A stretch of DNA of 64,000 bases from Roridomyces roridus (GCA_029378245.1 JARKIF010000004.1:3286001-3350000), one strand, 5' to 3'. Shown: positions 23,591 through 36,712, counted from the stretch's first letter. Notes: generated by a model from the letters alone, not told the origin. Program-made: numbers and translations.

Positions 23591-24888
23591 CACTGCATTT
23601 TGCCCATTTCTAGGCAAGGGGTAATCTAGGTTCTACGAGGTTGGGTCTGGGTTTGTCTGGCTTCGTGTAGGTTGATTTATCTTGCTCGGGCTTGGTCTGG
23701 ACCGAGGGTTAATCTAGGTTCTACGAGGTGTCCTCGACCAACCTCGCTGAGGTTGATCAGGGCTTGTCGGGGCTTGCCTAGGTTTATCCCGCCAACGAAA
23801 ATCCCCCTGAATTCATGACCAAGGCCTGTGCCAATCTCATTGCGCATTAAATCTGTTGTCAGAATGACGGCTGGGAAAAATAGAGCTTCTTCAAATTGAT
23901 CTTGATGCCCACCACCATGCAGCCAATGATAGACTCTCGCTGCGCAGGCCTGCAGGCCTGCCTGCCTTTCTTCCCTCTCACCACTATCTCCGCTCCCCAT
24001 TGATGCAACGATGCTCGCAAGCCTATGGGCGATATACTGTAAAATAATTACTACGATTACATCCCTTTCAGAGCGCAGGCTCTGGGTCGCATTTCAATTG
24101 TAATTCAGTGTTTGGATCCCATCTTGGGGGGTCGTGTCTTGGATAACATCTGCAGGGTATTCACTCCTTTTCAAAAAGAGTATTTGTGACTCTGCCGATG
24201 TGCCGATAATGTTGGCAGTGATGCAATACTGACAGGCTAAGTATTCCGAACTTGTTGGAATGCTTACTTTCTCTGTCTCGCACCTAATGCCCAACCACTT
24301 TGGAAGTTGATATGATGCTTCCCTGAGTCTTTTAAGAAAATTCATACATGGCAGAGCATCAAATCTGGCAGTGCAAGCCAACTGAATATTTTAAATTTGA
24401 TCTGCCATTTATCTTTTGAACCGAACCTCTGCACCATCACATCTGCCGATACTCAATCAATCGGCATTCCTAGGTAACGGCACTACACCACACCTTGGAG
24501 GTTGAAATCCGGCGAGTTGTTGGAACCAAGTTGAAACCGTAAGAAATATTGTACTCCAAATGTCGACCAACCTGGAGTTGTGCTCGAAACCCGGGCTACC
24601 ATATGCACATGCCATCCAAATGAGTCCCAATAATTTTTTTACAGTATATGTGCCATACAAACCAGCCAGCACAGCGCTGCGCAGGCCTTGTCAATTGCTC
24701 TGGCTTGAGCAACATTTGTCTGGGTTCATCTGGGTTTGTCTTAATCCACGATGAGCAAAGACAAACTCAGACTAACCCAAATGCATGCATCTAGACTGTC
24801 TAGACAAGGCCAGGCAAACATCCTTGCCAAAGTGGTTTGTCTAGACATCTAGGCAAGGGGTTTGCCTAGAAGTAGTTAAAATGCAGTG
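23591..24888. mobile_element. CACTA-like non-autonomous element (1,298 bp)
   Basis: Inverted ends cactgcatttt / aaaatgcagtg are flanked by a 3-bp duplication aat (23588-23590 and 24889-24891). A CACT(A/G) terminus with a 3-bp duplication is typical of the CACTA/CMC superfamily, common in mushrooms as Plavaka elements. Motifs like tctaggcaagggg and aatctaggttctacgagg repeat near the ends. No transposase is visible. Confidence 0.75.
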
Positions 24889-25426
24889 AATACTATAACC
24901 AAACTATAACGGGTATTAAATGACAGGTCTCGTATGGAAAGCCAGAGCACCACGCTGATGTGATGGACATCGGCTAACCTTTGAGGCAATTGGACCCTGG
25001 ACACTTACCGCATAGCCATGCATTCACCTGAGCTCGGCATCATTGATAAGCATCTTTCAACTTTCAACTGAACGACCCAGATTTCGTGTCTTCGCTTTGG
25101 CAAATCAGCGAAGACAAGCTTGAAAGAGTTGTAAAAATTCTGATGCCGTGCTGTTTATGAGCCTTGTTGATGCCATAATGACTCAGGACACCACCTTGGC
25201 TTACTAGGGCCTCACAGCGTCGCGAAGGCATGGGCCGTTGAACCCCGCTTGCCCATTTTTGATCTGACGGTTGCCTGACGGCGATGTACTTTCCCGCGTC
25301 AAAGGATAAGTAAGTAGTGCCATAGTGGTCCCGAATACCAGAAAAATTGCCATTCAACATAAGAGAAGCTGTTCATTTCTCTCAGCTTTGACTCGTTCTT
25401 GGGGCGAATGAATGCCGATGACTATC

Positions 25427-25606
25427 CGTCGACCAGATCCGCATACAATTCGAAAAGGAGTATCACATTAACATCACCGATGAGGCGATGCGGGATGCGG
25501 CGCCGTTCGTATCGCCGACACGGCGGGAGTTGAAGCTTAAGTGAAGGAGAAAAGGGGGTTTTATATGAGGCGTTGGGAAAGCGCAGGGTTGCCGATACCA
25601 GAGTGA
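25427..25606 (+). pseudogene. C-terminal fragment of the MYND family, copy F
   Basis: Reads VDQIRIQFEKEYHINIT, then DEAMRDAAPFVSPTRRELK, a TGA after LK, and then FYMRRWESAGLPIPE with a stop at the same place as copy B. The 3' flank also matches that of copy B for about 140 bp. No other part of the gene lies upstream. Confidence 0.85.
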
Positions 25607-26072
25607 CGCTGCGGGTGGGTCGAGTTTTGAGCGGTGGCTATTTTTCTTGTACTCCTATCTTGTGTCCTCTGCTGTAGACGACGATCCAGTTGACGACCAG
25701 AATGAAGGTGCAAGCTGCTTTCACTCCCCGCGTGACTCTCGGTCTCCGCCCCAACCGTTTAACTGTGGCTTCCCCCCCTGCTGTACTCGAGAGCATGCTA
25801 TATCCTTCGATCCCCGTACGCGTTGAGACGGCAGCGAGAGAAAAGACGGCAGCGTCGCATGTCGACGTGGAATATCGTGTGTTCTCACAATGCACAGTTG
25901 AATCGTATCCTAATGGTGTACGACAACTAAAAACCACAGAGAGTGAGCGCAAAACAGGTGACAATGAGCCCCAGGTGAACGTAGATGACGAGTATCGCGC
26001 GGGCGGGCAGTTGAATTAGCTCAGCCTCGGATAGAAACACGTGTGGCACCATTGAATCTGCCCCAGTTTCGC

Positions 26073-28243
26073 TCAGATCACGGAAGGGTTCAAACATTTC
26101 AACGCACCGTCCTCCGCCGAACCATTCTCTTCTTCAGCAACGGACGTTTCATCAGGCGCACTATCCACCACCTCGATTGAAGCGCGAGTTCCAAAATCCC
26201 GCACTGATATATCCCATGTCAGATACATCAACCCGGCGCACAAACACTTACAGTAAGCATGCAACTCCTCCGTCTCGCAAGGACTCTTGTACAGCGGATA
26301 CCCCAAATCTTTCGCTACGTCCAGCGTATCCGGATCATACCCTTTCGCCGCATGCACTTCTCGCATCGCAGCATACAACTCGTCCAACCAAAAAAGCACG
26401 AGTATCTTCATATCCAGCTGGAATTCCGGGAATCCCATGCCCACGGCTTCCTCCGGTGTGAGACGTTCAACACCAAATGGGTCGATGGACCAGTATGCGG
26501 GGCACCGGTCTACCTGCTGGGGAAACAGGAAGAGATATCCCGGCGGTAAATTGTCCGGTGAGCCTGAAAAGTGCATCATCAACCGCAAACAGTCGAAGAA
26601 GACTGGCTAATCGTCAGCCCCCCGTCGATAACAGTCAAGTTCACTCTGACCGTAGTTGTGTCGGTTTTTCTGGATCCCGAGGGAGGCAAATATGTGCGAT
26701 GCCTGTGTCATCCAAGCCTTGGGAATAGCCGGGTCAACGTTGGCGTGCAAACAATATGTATCCCTAACACATGCGGAATCCACGCTAAATGATCAGGTGA
26801 GCGAGTAGGAAAACACCATTGAAATGCAGAGTACCGAATCCAACCACTTTCAGGGAAAACGAAAGTTCCCTCTTCAGATGGCAGTATTCTTGAAAACGAA
26901 ATGAGCGTCGAAGGGTTGGAACAACGACCTGTACCGACGGATGCCAAACGTCATACACGTGGGCGTCCTCCGTACACCAAAAGCTGGCTGCAGCGTCAAC
27001 AGCTTGGATACCCGCAACTTGATGTGCTTCGTCCAATTTTCCTCCCTCAGCCAAGTTCGGAACGTAAAAGATGGATCCCAACTGGATTTGCATGCCAGTC
27101 GGAGCGGTTAACCAACGGTAATCACAGAGATTCGAATACCAGATGTCCTGATAAGATTCCAGCGAAATCGAGGACATCAACCGGGATGGATGAGGTGGAT
27201 TCAGCAGGGAGGAGGACGGTATTAGAAGGGGAGTGCACTGTTGATCTGAACTGGTGAAAACCGTTGCTTGGGATTCGGGGGGAGTAAGTTCGATATGGAG
27301 GACGCCCTTGGAGGGTCGAATCCACACGGTGTAGTCCGCTTGTCCCTACATGTATTGGGCTGGGATCAGTCATACCGCTTTGAGAAATAACCAACGGATC
27401 ACCAGTTGTCGGCCCGAGATATGTTGCACATGCTGCGTAGCCACCTAGAAAATGCTGAGGAGGTCACCATCCAGACTGCAATTTCTTTTACTTGAATCTG
27501 AGTTTTCTACTAGTGTCTCACAAGTGTATCTGGACCCAACGAAAGGGTAGCACACTGACCATACTTGTGTAGAAAAACACTTCAGAGAAATGGGAGGAGT
27601 CGTATTGCTGATAAAACTCTCTCCAGGGAGCAAGATCTAAACGCACACATGGACTTGGTCTTCATGTTCAGAATGGGAACACAACCCACCGTCGTAGAAA
27701 ATGAGGGCGTGAATCCCGCTGCCGCTGGTGATGCCGTATAGATGGAATAGATTCGGGTGCCTGTCGCATTGTGCTGTTCAGCTCCCGCGGGCGAGTCAAG
27801 ATCATGGTCTCGCGCACCGAATGTTGCTATAAAGCGCCACTTCGCCTTTCCATTGCTAGCCGAAAGCCATGTCACTCAGGGTGGAAAACACGGGTGGTCT
27901 GCACACGCACCTCTTCTGCGCCGGGCCCAGTGATAAGAGCCACCGTTATCGGCGTCTGCAAACCGACGATCTCCGCGGTGTACATCTTGCGCAGATAATT
28001 TCTCGGTTTGCGCAGACGAACGACTCTGGAGGTATCAGTTGGAAAGCTTATCTCATGGTTCAGGATGAGATCGCCCAGCGGGATTCTACGAAAGTCTTCT
28101 GGGTGTAAGTAGTTGGGTGTCATACGAATGGAGAGAGGGACAGTTACGCACCGGGCGGATCACTCGGAGGTGGTGGGTGGTTGATGTTGGTGAAATTTCC
28201 TCCTTTGATGACAAAATCCTTTGCATGGGCGAAGACAGCACTG
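26073..28243 (-). CDS. Degenerate kinase-like protein, agaricomycete-expanded family
   Basis: Exons that I can join in frame: ~28243-28152, 28098-27911, 27855-27818, 27760-27690, 27636-27560, 27444-27403 and 27345 onward, with mostly 53-57 bp introns. The N-terminus (KGGNFTNINHPPPPSD, then FRRIPLGDLIL...MYTAEI, YSNIRHPNLFHLYG, GIHALIFYDDLAPW) resembles a protein-kinase N-lobe but has no visible HRD or DFG catalytic motifs. The middle reads YTVWIRPSKGVLHIELTPPE and the C-terminal domain CPAYWSIDPFGVERLTPEEA, GYDPDTLDVAKDLGYPLY. This arrangement recurs, as I recall, in a large agaricomycete family of unknown role. Splicing between 26950 and 26590 is tentative: NVDPAIPKAWMTQASHIF joins through introns near 26795 and 26560. 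The initiator ATG was not found and probably lies in an upstream exon. Catalysis is doubtful. Confidence 0.72.
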
Positions 28244-28554
28244 ACGGAGCTGTATCAAGTACCTTAGCCGTCTCCGATGGTGCCAAGTGACTGTATGCGC
28301 TGGTACCTTTCGGAAGATGTCACTTCCCCGTCATTCGAGTGGATCCTTGAGGTCGCGGATATTGCTTGATCCATCGGTGGTGGTGGAGAGGCAAGGCGCT
28401 TAACGTGAGACAGTCATGGATACCATTGGGCTGAAGGCTGTGGATGGCAGCGGCGCGAACTCGACCCAGCGAATACTATTTTTGCCTCCCGAGCCTCTCG
28501 ACAACGCGAAGATAGATTAATTGGGGGCCTTTGATTAATTGGTGGCTTTCATTC

Positions 28555-29505
28555 GTCGTCAGCTGCAGCGGGGGGTCATATTTGTTCGCCTGAAGTGTCA
28601 GTTGTGTCAAAGCCAAAGGAAGAGGAGTACACACAGCAACGACACACTGGCCTGGTGTCTCTGCCTCTCCCGGCGTTAGTGGAAGGGGTCTCGTCGGCCG
28701 GGACGGTGGTGGAGATGCAGGGCTTACTTTTGCTCTCGTGCGGGGTTTGACTTCCAACTGGCGGTGCCAAGGAGGATACGATATTGTTGTTTTAGGCGGG
28801 GGTTGTGTGGGGGCCTGTTGAGTTGAGTAAGAGGGAGAAGAAGGTCTATTACACACAAGTATTGTCAGTGTCACTAAGTAGAGCACCGGAGACTAAGGAG
28901 AAGGGACCCAGACGCCGTGGTTGGTGATGCCCGTGTTGAGTGGTGTTGAGATGACTCGGAGAAAGGCTACTAGTAGTCTTTGCGACTGTACGGGCTTGGT
29001 GCAGACATTGCTGCATTGAAGGGTGAACACTGATCGGCATCCGGTTCATGTACTCAGGCCGGATCAGCTCAGACCATGGCCTTTGTATCTTGTGTGTCCG
29101 TCCTATGCATCGGACGACGATCCAGTTCAAGAGCCATAACGACGCTCATTAGTATGAAAGGCTTTTTCCACTTTGTGTATCGCTCTCGGCGTCCTTGTGA
29201 CGGAAGGGTGGTATACCCGGCTCGTTCAAGCCGCCGAAGCCCAAGAGAGTATGAGCGGGCCAGGCCGGCGGGATCAACTACCGTGAGTAAGTACATTCCA
29301 AGCTAACGTTGCGCTGCCTTTGAAGGAAATGGGGATTGTTAGTCCCTTTCACTAGCAACCCAGAGCGGGACAGCCGAAACGTTCAGAGCCCCCGTCGCAC
29401 CCACCTCATTGAAACTTTCACCCGGCCTATTACACGATATTTACTTGCGGCGTACCGGCTTCGGTCATTCACCTGCTCCCGGCAACAATTGCGCAGTTCA
29501 GCTGT
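28555..29505. repeat. Segmental duplicate, copy 2
   Basis: Counterpart of 22180-23540. It lacks the family 4 transposon: the sequence runs from cccccgtcgcac straight to ccacctcattgaaactttc. A minus-strand ORF here (28476-28886) partly matches one in copy 1, but frames are not preserved. Confidence 0.75.
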
Positions 29506-31320
29506 CTTATAATTAGTACTGCAGGCGGACTGAACGGTCGCCATACATACTTAGCATGCTCCGGCTGTTGCGCACCGGCTCCTACTGTTCTGTTGGCGGC
29601 AACCAGCTGGAAAGCCGGTGAGCCTGGGAACTGCGTGGGAACTGAACCATCATTTAGTCGAGTACCAACTTTTTTTATACTGAGTTTTTGGCTGCAATTC
29701 TCTCTTCACACCCGGAAGCAATTAGTTCCCAGGGTTCAACTCCATGGTAACGAGGACCTTTTTTGCACGTTGGGTAGTTTCAGTCCTAATGATCCTCTGA
29801 CCGGTGCAGTCGAGTACCATTAGCACATCTCGCACGGTGCGACGGTAAGTATGGCACCGAGTTCGGCGGGTACGGGTACCCGTGAGAGAAATTGGTCAAC
29901 CTGCCGGTGAGCGGAGACAGTTTCTGCTGTTGTATAGGCCAGCCATCCAGAGAGTGTTCGAAAAAAATAGCAAATCTTTAAAACTTAGAATCGTCTCATC
30001 TTACACCTTGAACAGCCGCAAGAGGCACAGTGCACGCTGCAGCACGCATCACGGTCCACCGGCCACTCGTAGCATATACGGTTCAACCTCCCATAGCCTC
30101 ACATGAACAGCCCGTATCCATTGCTACTAGCCTGGCCGAAAAATGGAGACATCGAGGTGGAATACTCACTTTGGGTCGAATTGGCGTGAATACAATCGCA
30201 GGGCACATAGGAAAGTCAATTGAACGGAAATCATTATCAGCGCCCTAGACAACGACGCGGCTCGTCCGAAGGCGGGATTCCACTTTGGAGTGTTTCACTT
30301 CTCGACGCTTACGAGTCCGCGCGCTCGATGAATTCAATCGCTAATCAGCTCCATTGCATGAAAAGGCCGCAACATGATCTTTATCTACCGTTTGTCTGCG
30401 GTTATATTATTTGAACCCCGGGCTCGAGCAAACGGTGATCTACGGAGGGTTTTGGGAGTTCTGCGGGTCAAACTCAGGCTGGGTTAATAGAAATAGTACG
30501 TTTCTAAATACAACTCAATGCTGTGAGTGGCGGCTTGCCGTTGGCTTTACTGATAACCCCCCGACTCGCATGGCGCAAAGGCATGGAGCAATTTTGAATT
30601 AAGAAATCATTCCTAGATCAGTTGCTCCCATGTAGATTTGGTGTTGCGGACCCGCGTACCCCTTGACTTGTAGCGGGTCTCTCATAAAATGTTCGAAGCA
30701 GATAATTCCTCCTTGTTCCGAGCACACCCATCAAGCCCGGCATCTACCAACTCCTGTTGTCGCGTGACACTCAGAGGTGGTCCGCGGTCCGCGCCGCGCG
30801 GTTTTGCATCGTGATTAATTGATTGCTCAACTCGGTGATCCCAATCGGCCGCACGTGTGACCGTTGACGTGACCATCCGGTCTTCAAAGCAACTTCAAGC
30901 GCGCGTCATTGATTGCCTCTTTTTTGCTCCGCACCTGCTCTTCGCTGGCGCTCTTCTCGCTCTGGATACCCTTGCAGCCACGGCCCCATCGGAATTCCCG
31001 CTGCGCCCACTTCTGCTGCTGGTTTGGTACGACCCTCGTCAAGCCGGGCAGCGTGGGTTCGGAGTTGCACCTTAGATCATAGATGTTTACCCCGGCTCCT
31101 TCAGGAAAAACGCCGTGCCATACCAATCAGCTTACGTCTTCCGCACTGCAAGGGGACTTGCTATTCTCCCCGGGCACAAGTGCGGCATCGAAGCACGTCC
31201 TCGCACCGCCGGTGAATGGATGGGCGGAGCGGTATGGGACAAGCGATCCTTGGGCTAAACTTGGACAGGCACAAATGCCTTTGCCCAATTGCTTGTGGTA
31301 CGTACAGTGCACTGCTCACG
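29506..31320. other. Gene-free interval upstream of glyoxal oxidase
   Basis: Nothing I can call a gene. A short cgggtacgggtacccg block at 29867-29882 resembles the subterminal motif of the family 4 transposon and may be a remnant. No promoter other than the TATA box at 31322 was seen. Confidence 0.4.
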
Positions 31321-31321
31321 A

Positions 31322-31328
31322 TATAAAA
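31322..31328 (+). promoter_or_regulatory. TATA box of glyoxal oxidase
   Basis: tataaaa lies 47 bp upstream of the ATG at 31375, typical spacing for highly expressed fungal secreted-enzyme genes with a short 5'UTR. Confidence 0.75.
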
Positions 31329-31374
31329 GGACCACATATTCTGCCTCGGTCCTCAGCAGTTCACTCCTTCCAAC

Positions 31375-33403
31375 ATGCGCTCCACCAAGTTCCTCTCGCT
31401 CCTCCCCTTCGTTCGCCTCGCAATGGCCCAGAACACCTGGTCCATTGTGCAGCAGGGCAACTCTGGCATCATCCCCCTCGAGCTCATCAACCTCACACCT
31501 ACCCTGGCTCTGATGTACGACCGCCCCTACACCAACCCACTCAAGCTGCCCAACGGCGAGTCTGCCTGGGCCGGTCTCTGGCATTTCGACACCAACACGG
31601 CGACACCGCTTGAAATCCAGACGAACAGCTTCTGGTGAATGTCATATTGTTTTCGACAACTTATTTGCTAACTGGTGGATTTCAGTGCTAGCGGAGGTTT
31701 TATCTCGAATGGTACTCATGTTGCCGTCGGTGGCCAGCCAGTCGACGACATTCCTGGGTGGGGGAACGCTACCGACGGTCGTATGGGTGTCCGCCTCTTT
31801 GGCCCCTGCACCTCCGCGGACGGAACCGGCCCTGGATGCACCGTTTTCGAGGACCCCGAGACTTTGCACCTCGTCGTCACGCGTTGGTACCCTACGGCTC
31901 TGCGTATTGCTGACGGCAGTCTCTTCATCATCGGTGGCAGTGACATCTTGACGACGTTCAACGCCGCGGACATTGCGCAGAACAACTACGAGTTCTTCCC
32001 CCCGCGCAAGGGCGAGGAGGGCACAGTGCGCCCGAGTAAGTTCTTGGAAGACACCCTCCCAGCTAACCTCTTCCCTCGGTATTTTCTTCCTCTGCTTTGA
32101 TTCATTGATTTACTCACTTACGATTCAGTGGAATGGTCCTTCCTTCCGGCAACGTCCTCATTATTGCCAACAACCAATCTGTCATCTACGACATCGAGAC
32201 CGACACCGAACTCCTGCGCCTTCCCGAGCTTCCCAACGGTGTCCGCATCGGTGTTCCCTTCGACGGTTTCGCCCAGTTGCTCCCACTCTCTCCCCCGCTC
32301 TACGAGCCCGCCGTTATCGCTTGCGGTGGATCCAACAAGCCCGACACCATCACCTTGGAGGAGATGTCCGTCAACGACGTCGCTACCACTCAGTGCCAGC
32401 GCATCACGCTGACTGCCGCGGGTGTCGCTGCCGGATGGGAGATTGACCATCTGCCGGACCCGCGTGTCATGGCTGAGACCGTCATGTTGCCCAGCGGTGA
32501 TATTTACATTGTCAACGGCGCACATACCGGGTAAGTTGCATGGTTCAAGTTCCTTTCAGGCTGAGATTAACTCTGGATCAGTTACTCGGGATATCCTTCC
32601 GTCGGCGATTCAGGAGCCACCGGCACCAACGCGGCCAACCCTGCAACGCAAGGCATCATGTACAAGTCGACGTTGCCATTGGGCCAAAGGTATTCATTTC
32701 CAATGTTTCATACAACGTATCTCACATGTTGGACAAAGAATCACCCAGGTCGGCATCCCTACAAGCCCCATCCCGCGTATGTACCACTCGGCTGCGACGC
32801 TCACGGCCAAAGGGTAAGTTCCAACTCTTTCACAACTGCTGGTTGTTAACATTGCTCAGAAACATCATGGTTGCGGCCTCCAACCCCCACCCCTTCGTCC
32901 TTGATGCTGACAACAACCCTAACAACCTGTCCTTCCCCTCGGAATACCGCGTCGAGTACTTCAACCCTGACTTCATCACCAACAACTCGCCCCGCCCCGT
33001 CATCTCGAAGTCTCCTTCCCAGCTCGAATTCAACGCCAACGGTACGCTCACGGTCACTATCCCTGCCAGCCTTGCCGCCGGCGAGCTCCAGGGTACGCTC
33101 TATCCATCTTCTTTTTCACGCACGATGTACTTACAATTTTGAACAGTCTCGCTGATGGACATGGGCTTCGTCACTCACGGATGGCACGCTGGCCAGCGCC
33201 TCGTCTTCCTCGAGCACAGTCTTTCCGGCAACACCCTCACCATCACTGCGCCCCCCAACGGCAACATTTATGCACCAGGGCCCGGCTGGATCTACGTCGT
33301 CGCCGATGGTGTCTGGAGTGAGGGTGTCCAGATCATGATCGGAGACGGTGGCGCCCCGCCCCGCCCTGCTCAGGGTGTCCCGGTCACCATCACCAGTCTT
33401 TAA
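31375..33403 (+). CDS. Glyoxal oxidase, copper radical oxidase (AA5_1)
   Basis: Seven exons (31375-31634, 31686-32078, 32129-32530, 32582-32689, 32739-32813, 32860-33092, 33147-33403) give 575 residues with consistent phases. An N-terminal signal peptide ends near LAMA-QNTW. Expected active-site landmarks are present: Cys in NSFCASGGF (thioether Cys), Tyr in TRWYPTALRI (cross-linked Tyr), Tyr-His in PRMYHSAA, and His in GFVTHGW (copper ligand). The N-terminal part matches a glyoxal oxidase domain with Kelch-like repeats; the last ~100 residues match the DUF1929-type domain. The enzyme oxidises aldehydes such as glyoxal and methylglyoxal to acids and makes H2O2 outside the cell, feeding peroxidases in lignocellulose decay. 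Several N-x-S/T sites fit secretion. Confidence 0.95.
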
Positions 33404-34478
33404 AGTGGAGTCGCGGTGAAAAATGTAGTCTCTTTCATTCCTTTTTTATGGTTCCTGTTGCAGTCCAGTAAATTATCAAATCTAATTGTCATATTCTCAT
33501 GAAGGCGAGGTTTCGCAGGAGTTGCCCTGTCAGAGATTGGGTCAATAAAAAGATGTCTCCCTTTACTTATGTGTCTGACATGATCCCTGAGCAAGCGGAG
33601 ACTGACGCGAGTTGGACAACGGTCCCAACTATTGGCGTTGACGTTGATTCACACGGTTTGTTTGATGAGAGTACCGTCCGATAACGTGAACCAATACGGA
33701 GACTGTTCGCATCGTAACATCTATGAAGCCTGAAGTCAACTCTTTACCGAGGGTATCAAGTTCACGCACTCGTCGCACCTCCGTTCATCCTCTGGAATCC
33801 GCGTGGAAAACCCTGCTGAAATTTGAGATTTGAATTCAGAGAAGTCCCGCACGAGAGAAACGTAAACACACGCACAAATACTATCGAAAGCAGCCTTCGC
33901 TCATCCCTCCTCACACATGGGAAGGGATACTTTCGGTCCGCGCGAGGTTGTACACGGCGAAGGTGAATGCCTGCACCCGACGTTCAGCAACTCATACTGA
34001 GAGAAGATCGAATGCGTACCGAGAACTCATCTCCAGCCGAAGGTTGACGACTCGGAAGGAGCTCGTGCGACGATGGACATTACCATGGGTAGGACAAGTC
34101 TACCAATCTGAATCGGATTTTCAATCAAACACACTGGATTCCACCCCCGAGCTGTACCGTCCATTGAAAGACATCATCTGAGATGATCCCCCTGGAAAGG
34201 CTAAAGCAGCGATGGAAGTCCGCGTGGGTTTGCCGTGAGTGGCGGTATGGTGTCCGTGGTTTCGGGAATGCATCTTTCGGTAGTTTGGTCACGGCGATCC
34301 TTGAAGCTTTGAAGACTGATGCGACAGTCTCTGACGCACCCCGTGGAACGACAAAATATTCTGCGGTCTCAGACGGACAGCGTGAGTTAGGCATTTCGGG
34401 ACCCTGTCGGAAACAAAAGTTGACCACGCCGGAATGAACGCAGAGGTTGCCACTCGATGGATGTCGTGGTGGTCAAGA
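33404..34478. other. Intergenic, no gene seen
   Basis: Holds the 3' flank of glyoxal oxidase and about 900 bp without coding exons, transposon ends or long repeats that I can recognise. Confidence 0.4.
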
Positions 34479-34553
34479 GGAAAGCCGTATTGATCTGTAT
34501 CACATCAGACCAAACTTGTCCAAAGCGAAAAACGTGCTTCCTTTTTCCTTCCA
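34479..34553 (+). promoter_or_regulatory. Conserved upstream block of MYND copy C
   Basis: Contains gaaagccgtattgatct, cacatcagaccaaacttgtcc and gcgaaaaacgtgcttccttt, in the same order as for copies A and B, ending about 53 bp before the ATG. Confidence 0.7.
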
Positions 34554-34606
34554 CCACCAACGAGGTCTCATCGACATCGCCCGCGCACAATCCGCTTACC
34601 CCTTCC

Positions 34607-35505
34607 ATGCCACACCGATATCATCTTCTTAGCAGCAAGCCTCACCGCCCTCTCCACCGGCAGCCTCCTCCCCGTCCGGACAAGCACACCGACAGGCCAG
34701 GCTGGAATGCCTGGTTTGAAACGGAGCTAGCGCTCAAGTACGAGTCGTTCAAATACAGCGGCATCCGCATCGAATATGCACGGGGCAGTCCTCCCTGGAA
34801 GGGCAGCACCGTCGACTGCTACAAATACGACATTGCGCGGCGCACAAAGGAGCTCATGACCACCGAGGGTGATGTGATCGAACTCGCGCTTGAGAATATT
34901 CGTTCCGGGACCTTTGAGAAAGATTGGGGTTCCCTGACCATAGAGATGAGGCGCGAGCTGGCTTTGGAGGCACTGTATCGCGGCTCGTGTGTGCGTCCTG
35001 AGGAGAAGTATCGGCTTTCCGGGTGCGACTTTCGGGTTTTCTGTCCGGAGTTGAGGATTGAGGGGCTCGTCGGGGATGGGGAGTATAATCTCATCAACCT
35101 GGTGAGTTCTTTTGTTTCACAAGATCGTAACGTCTCATGGGGGGTGGCTTGCAGTTGAAGCGACTCGTAGCGCACAGTCCTGCCGGTACTCGCCATTTTG
35201 ACGAAGTTTTCCTCTTCGAACATCCATATGTGACCCACGAATTCCGGTACTCCCCCGCCGCCCCGGATGTTCTCAAAGCCTGGGTTCGGGTGAGGATGCT
35301 CCACAGGAACATTTGTATCGCGGACACGCTCCTCGGGCTCCTTCACGCCTTTGTGAGTGTTAAATTGCTGACCGGGGACACACACCAATGAAACGCGTGT
35401 GCCGCAGAATGATCGCCCTGTCATTCCAACGAAGGTCGTGAAACATCAACCGCAGGAGCGCCCCAACAAGGCACCCGAGGCGGAAAGGATTTTCTGTGAC
35501 AAATT
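34607..35505 (+). pseudogene. 5' fragment of MYND gene, copy C
   Basis: Exons 34607-35101 and 35155-35352 align fully with copies A, B and E (the second exon is again 198 nt). Exon 3 starts at 35408 (NDRPVIPTKVVKHQPQERPN) and loses similarity near 35500, before the MYND finger. The reading frame drifts on to 35821 through unrelated sequence. A transposon begins 130 bp further on. With the finger and C-terminus gone, this is most likely a pseudogene, although its promoter block and first two exons are undamaged. Confidence 0.82.
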
Positions 35506-35635
35506 CCGAGTACTTTACGTAATCGGTCATATGATTTTTGTCCCGTACCAGGTTTGGTTGAACTATTCAATGAGATCATCTGCTGGCTTTGTTACATACT
35601 CAGGGATCACGGTGATTCGTGTGGACGGACCAGGA

Positions 35636-36712
35636 CAAGGGGTACCAAAGATAAGAGTTCAGTACATCACCTCAAATTTTTTATTTCAGCCAATTCGGCT
35701 GACCCTCCCCCCCTCTATAAAAGGAAATTTCCTTTTTGGGATGCATCAAATCAGCTTATTTCAGCTATTTCAGCCCGCCTGCTTGCTGTACATGCTTCCA
35801 AATGGTGGGGACCGGCAATAGTCTGACGGCTGGCAGCCGATTATATAATGCACTTTTGATCCCAATCATGGCAAGAAATGTCCAGCTCCTTAACACAGCA
35901 CCAACTCACTGCATGGCTTGGTCTTTGCAGACAAAATCATTTGGGAACACCATCTCCTTGTATTCTCCGGAGCAGAATTATAATTTATTTGTATATTACT
36001 TTTCTACAACAACTATGCAGTACAAACTGAGGACAAAACAAAATTCTGTCCCGGAGAATACAATCTTCATGGCTTCAAAGGATTTATGGTGATTTTTCTA
36101 CTGGCCCCGGAGTGTTGTGGAAGCTCACAGTAAATTTAACATGTCGTGCCTCGGTAGGCCTGTGCGCCAATCACGTGAGAGTGGATACCAGCCTTACAGC
36201 GCAATTAGAGCCACATATCAATCAATTTATTTTACAAGCACATTCAGTGGTATATAATGTATGTTTTGGCTTCCTAGGTTTTGGTCTCTGGGATTTGTGG
36301 CTATGGAGAATCGTGTTCGAGTCAATTTGCCACTCGTTTGATGGGTTTCGGTGGAGGAGCAAACAGATGCAAAGTGACATTGATCGTCTGCCAATTGCCG
36401 GTCCCTACAAATGGCTTCTAGTGCATTCCCTTAGCTCTGGAGCCCAAGATCGGGGTTTTGCACTGAAATTCTGAGTTGACGAGGGTCCCCTCGTGACCAG
36501 AGCACGTGACTACATGGACACGTGATCTAACCGGGACCATGTACTCAAAAATTTGAGAAAGTCCACTGGGACTCTGTTCAGTGGTCTAGCTAAGCAAACA
36601 GAACCTTCCTGGTGTTCTACAGAAATTTGGTACAAAACTTTTTTTTCAGCTCTCGGAGGGACCCCCCTCCCCCCTCCTATAATAGGCAATTCCTTATCTT
36701 TGATACCCCTTG
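35636..36712. mobile_element. Non-autonomous hAT-like element, family 5 (1,077 bp)
   Basis: Ends caaggggtaccaaagataag and its inverted copy (one mismatch) are flanked by an exact 8-bp duplication gaccagga (35628-35635 and 36713-36720). Near each end is a polypyrimidine block (ccctcccccc) followed by ctataa and a run of t. No transposase frame is present. It lies just downstream of MYND fragment C. Confidence 0.92.
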
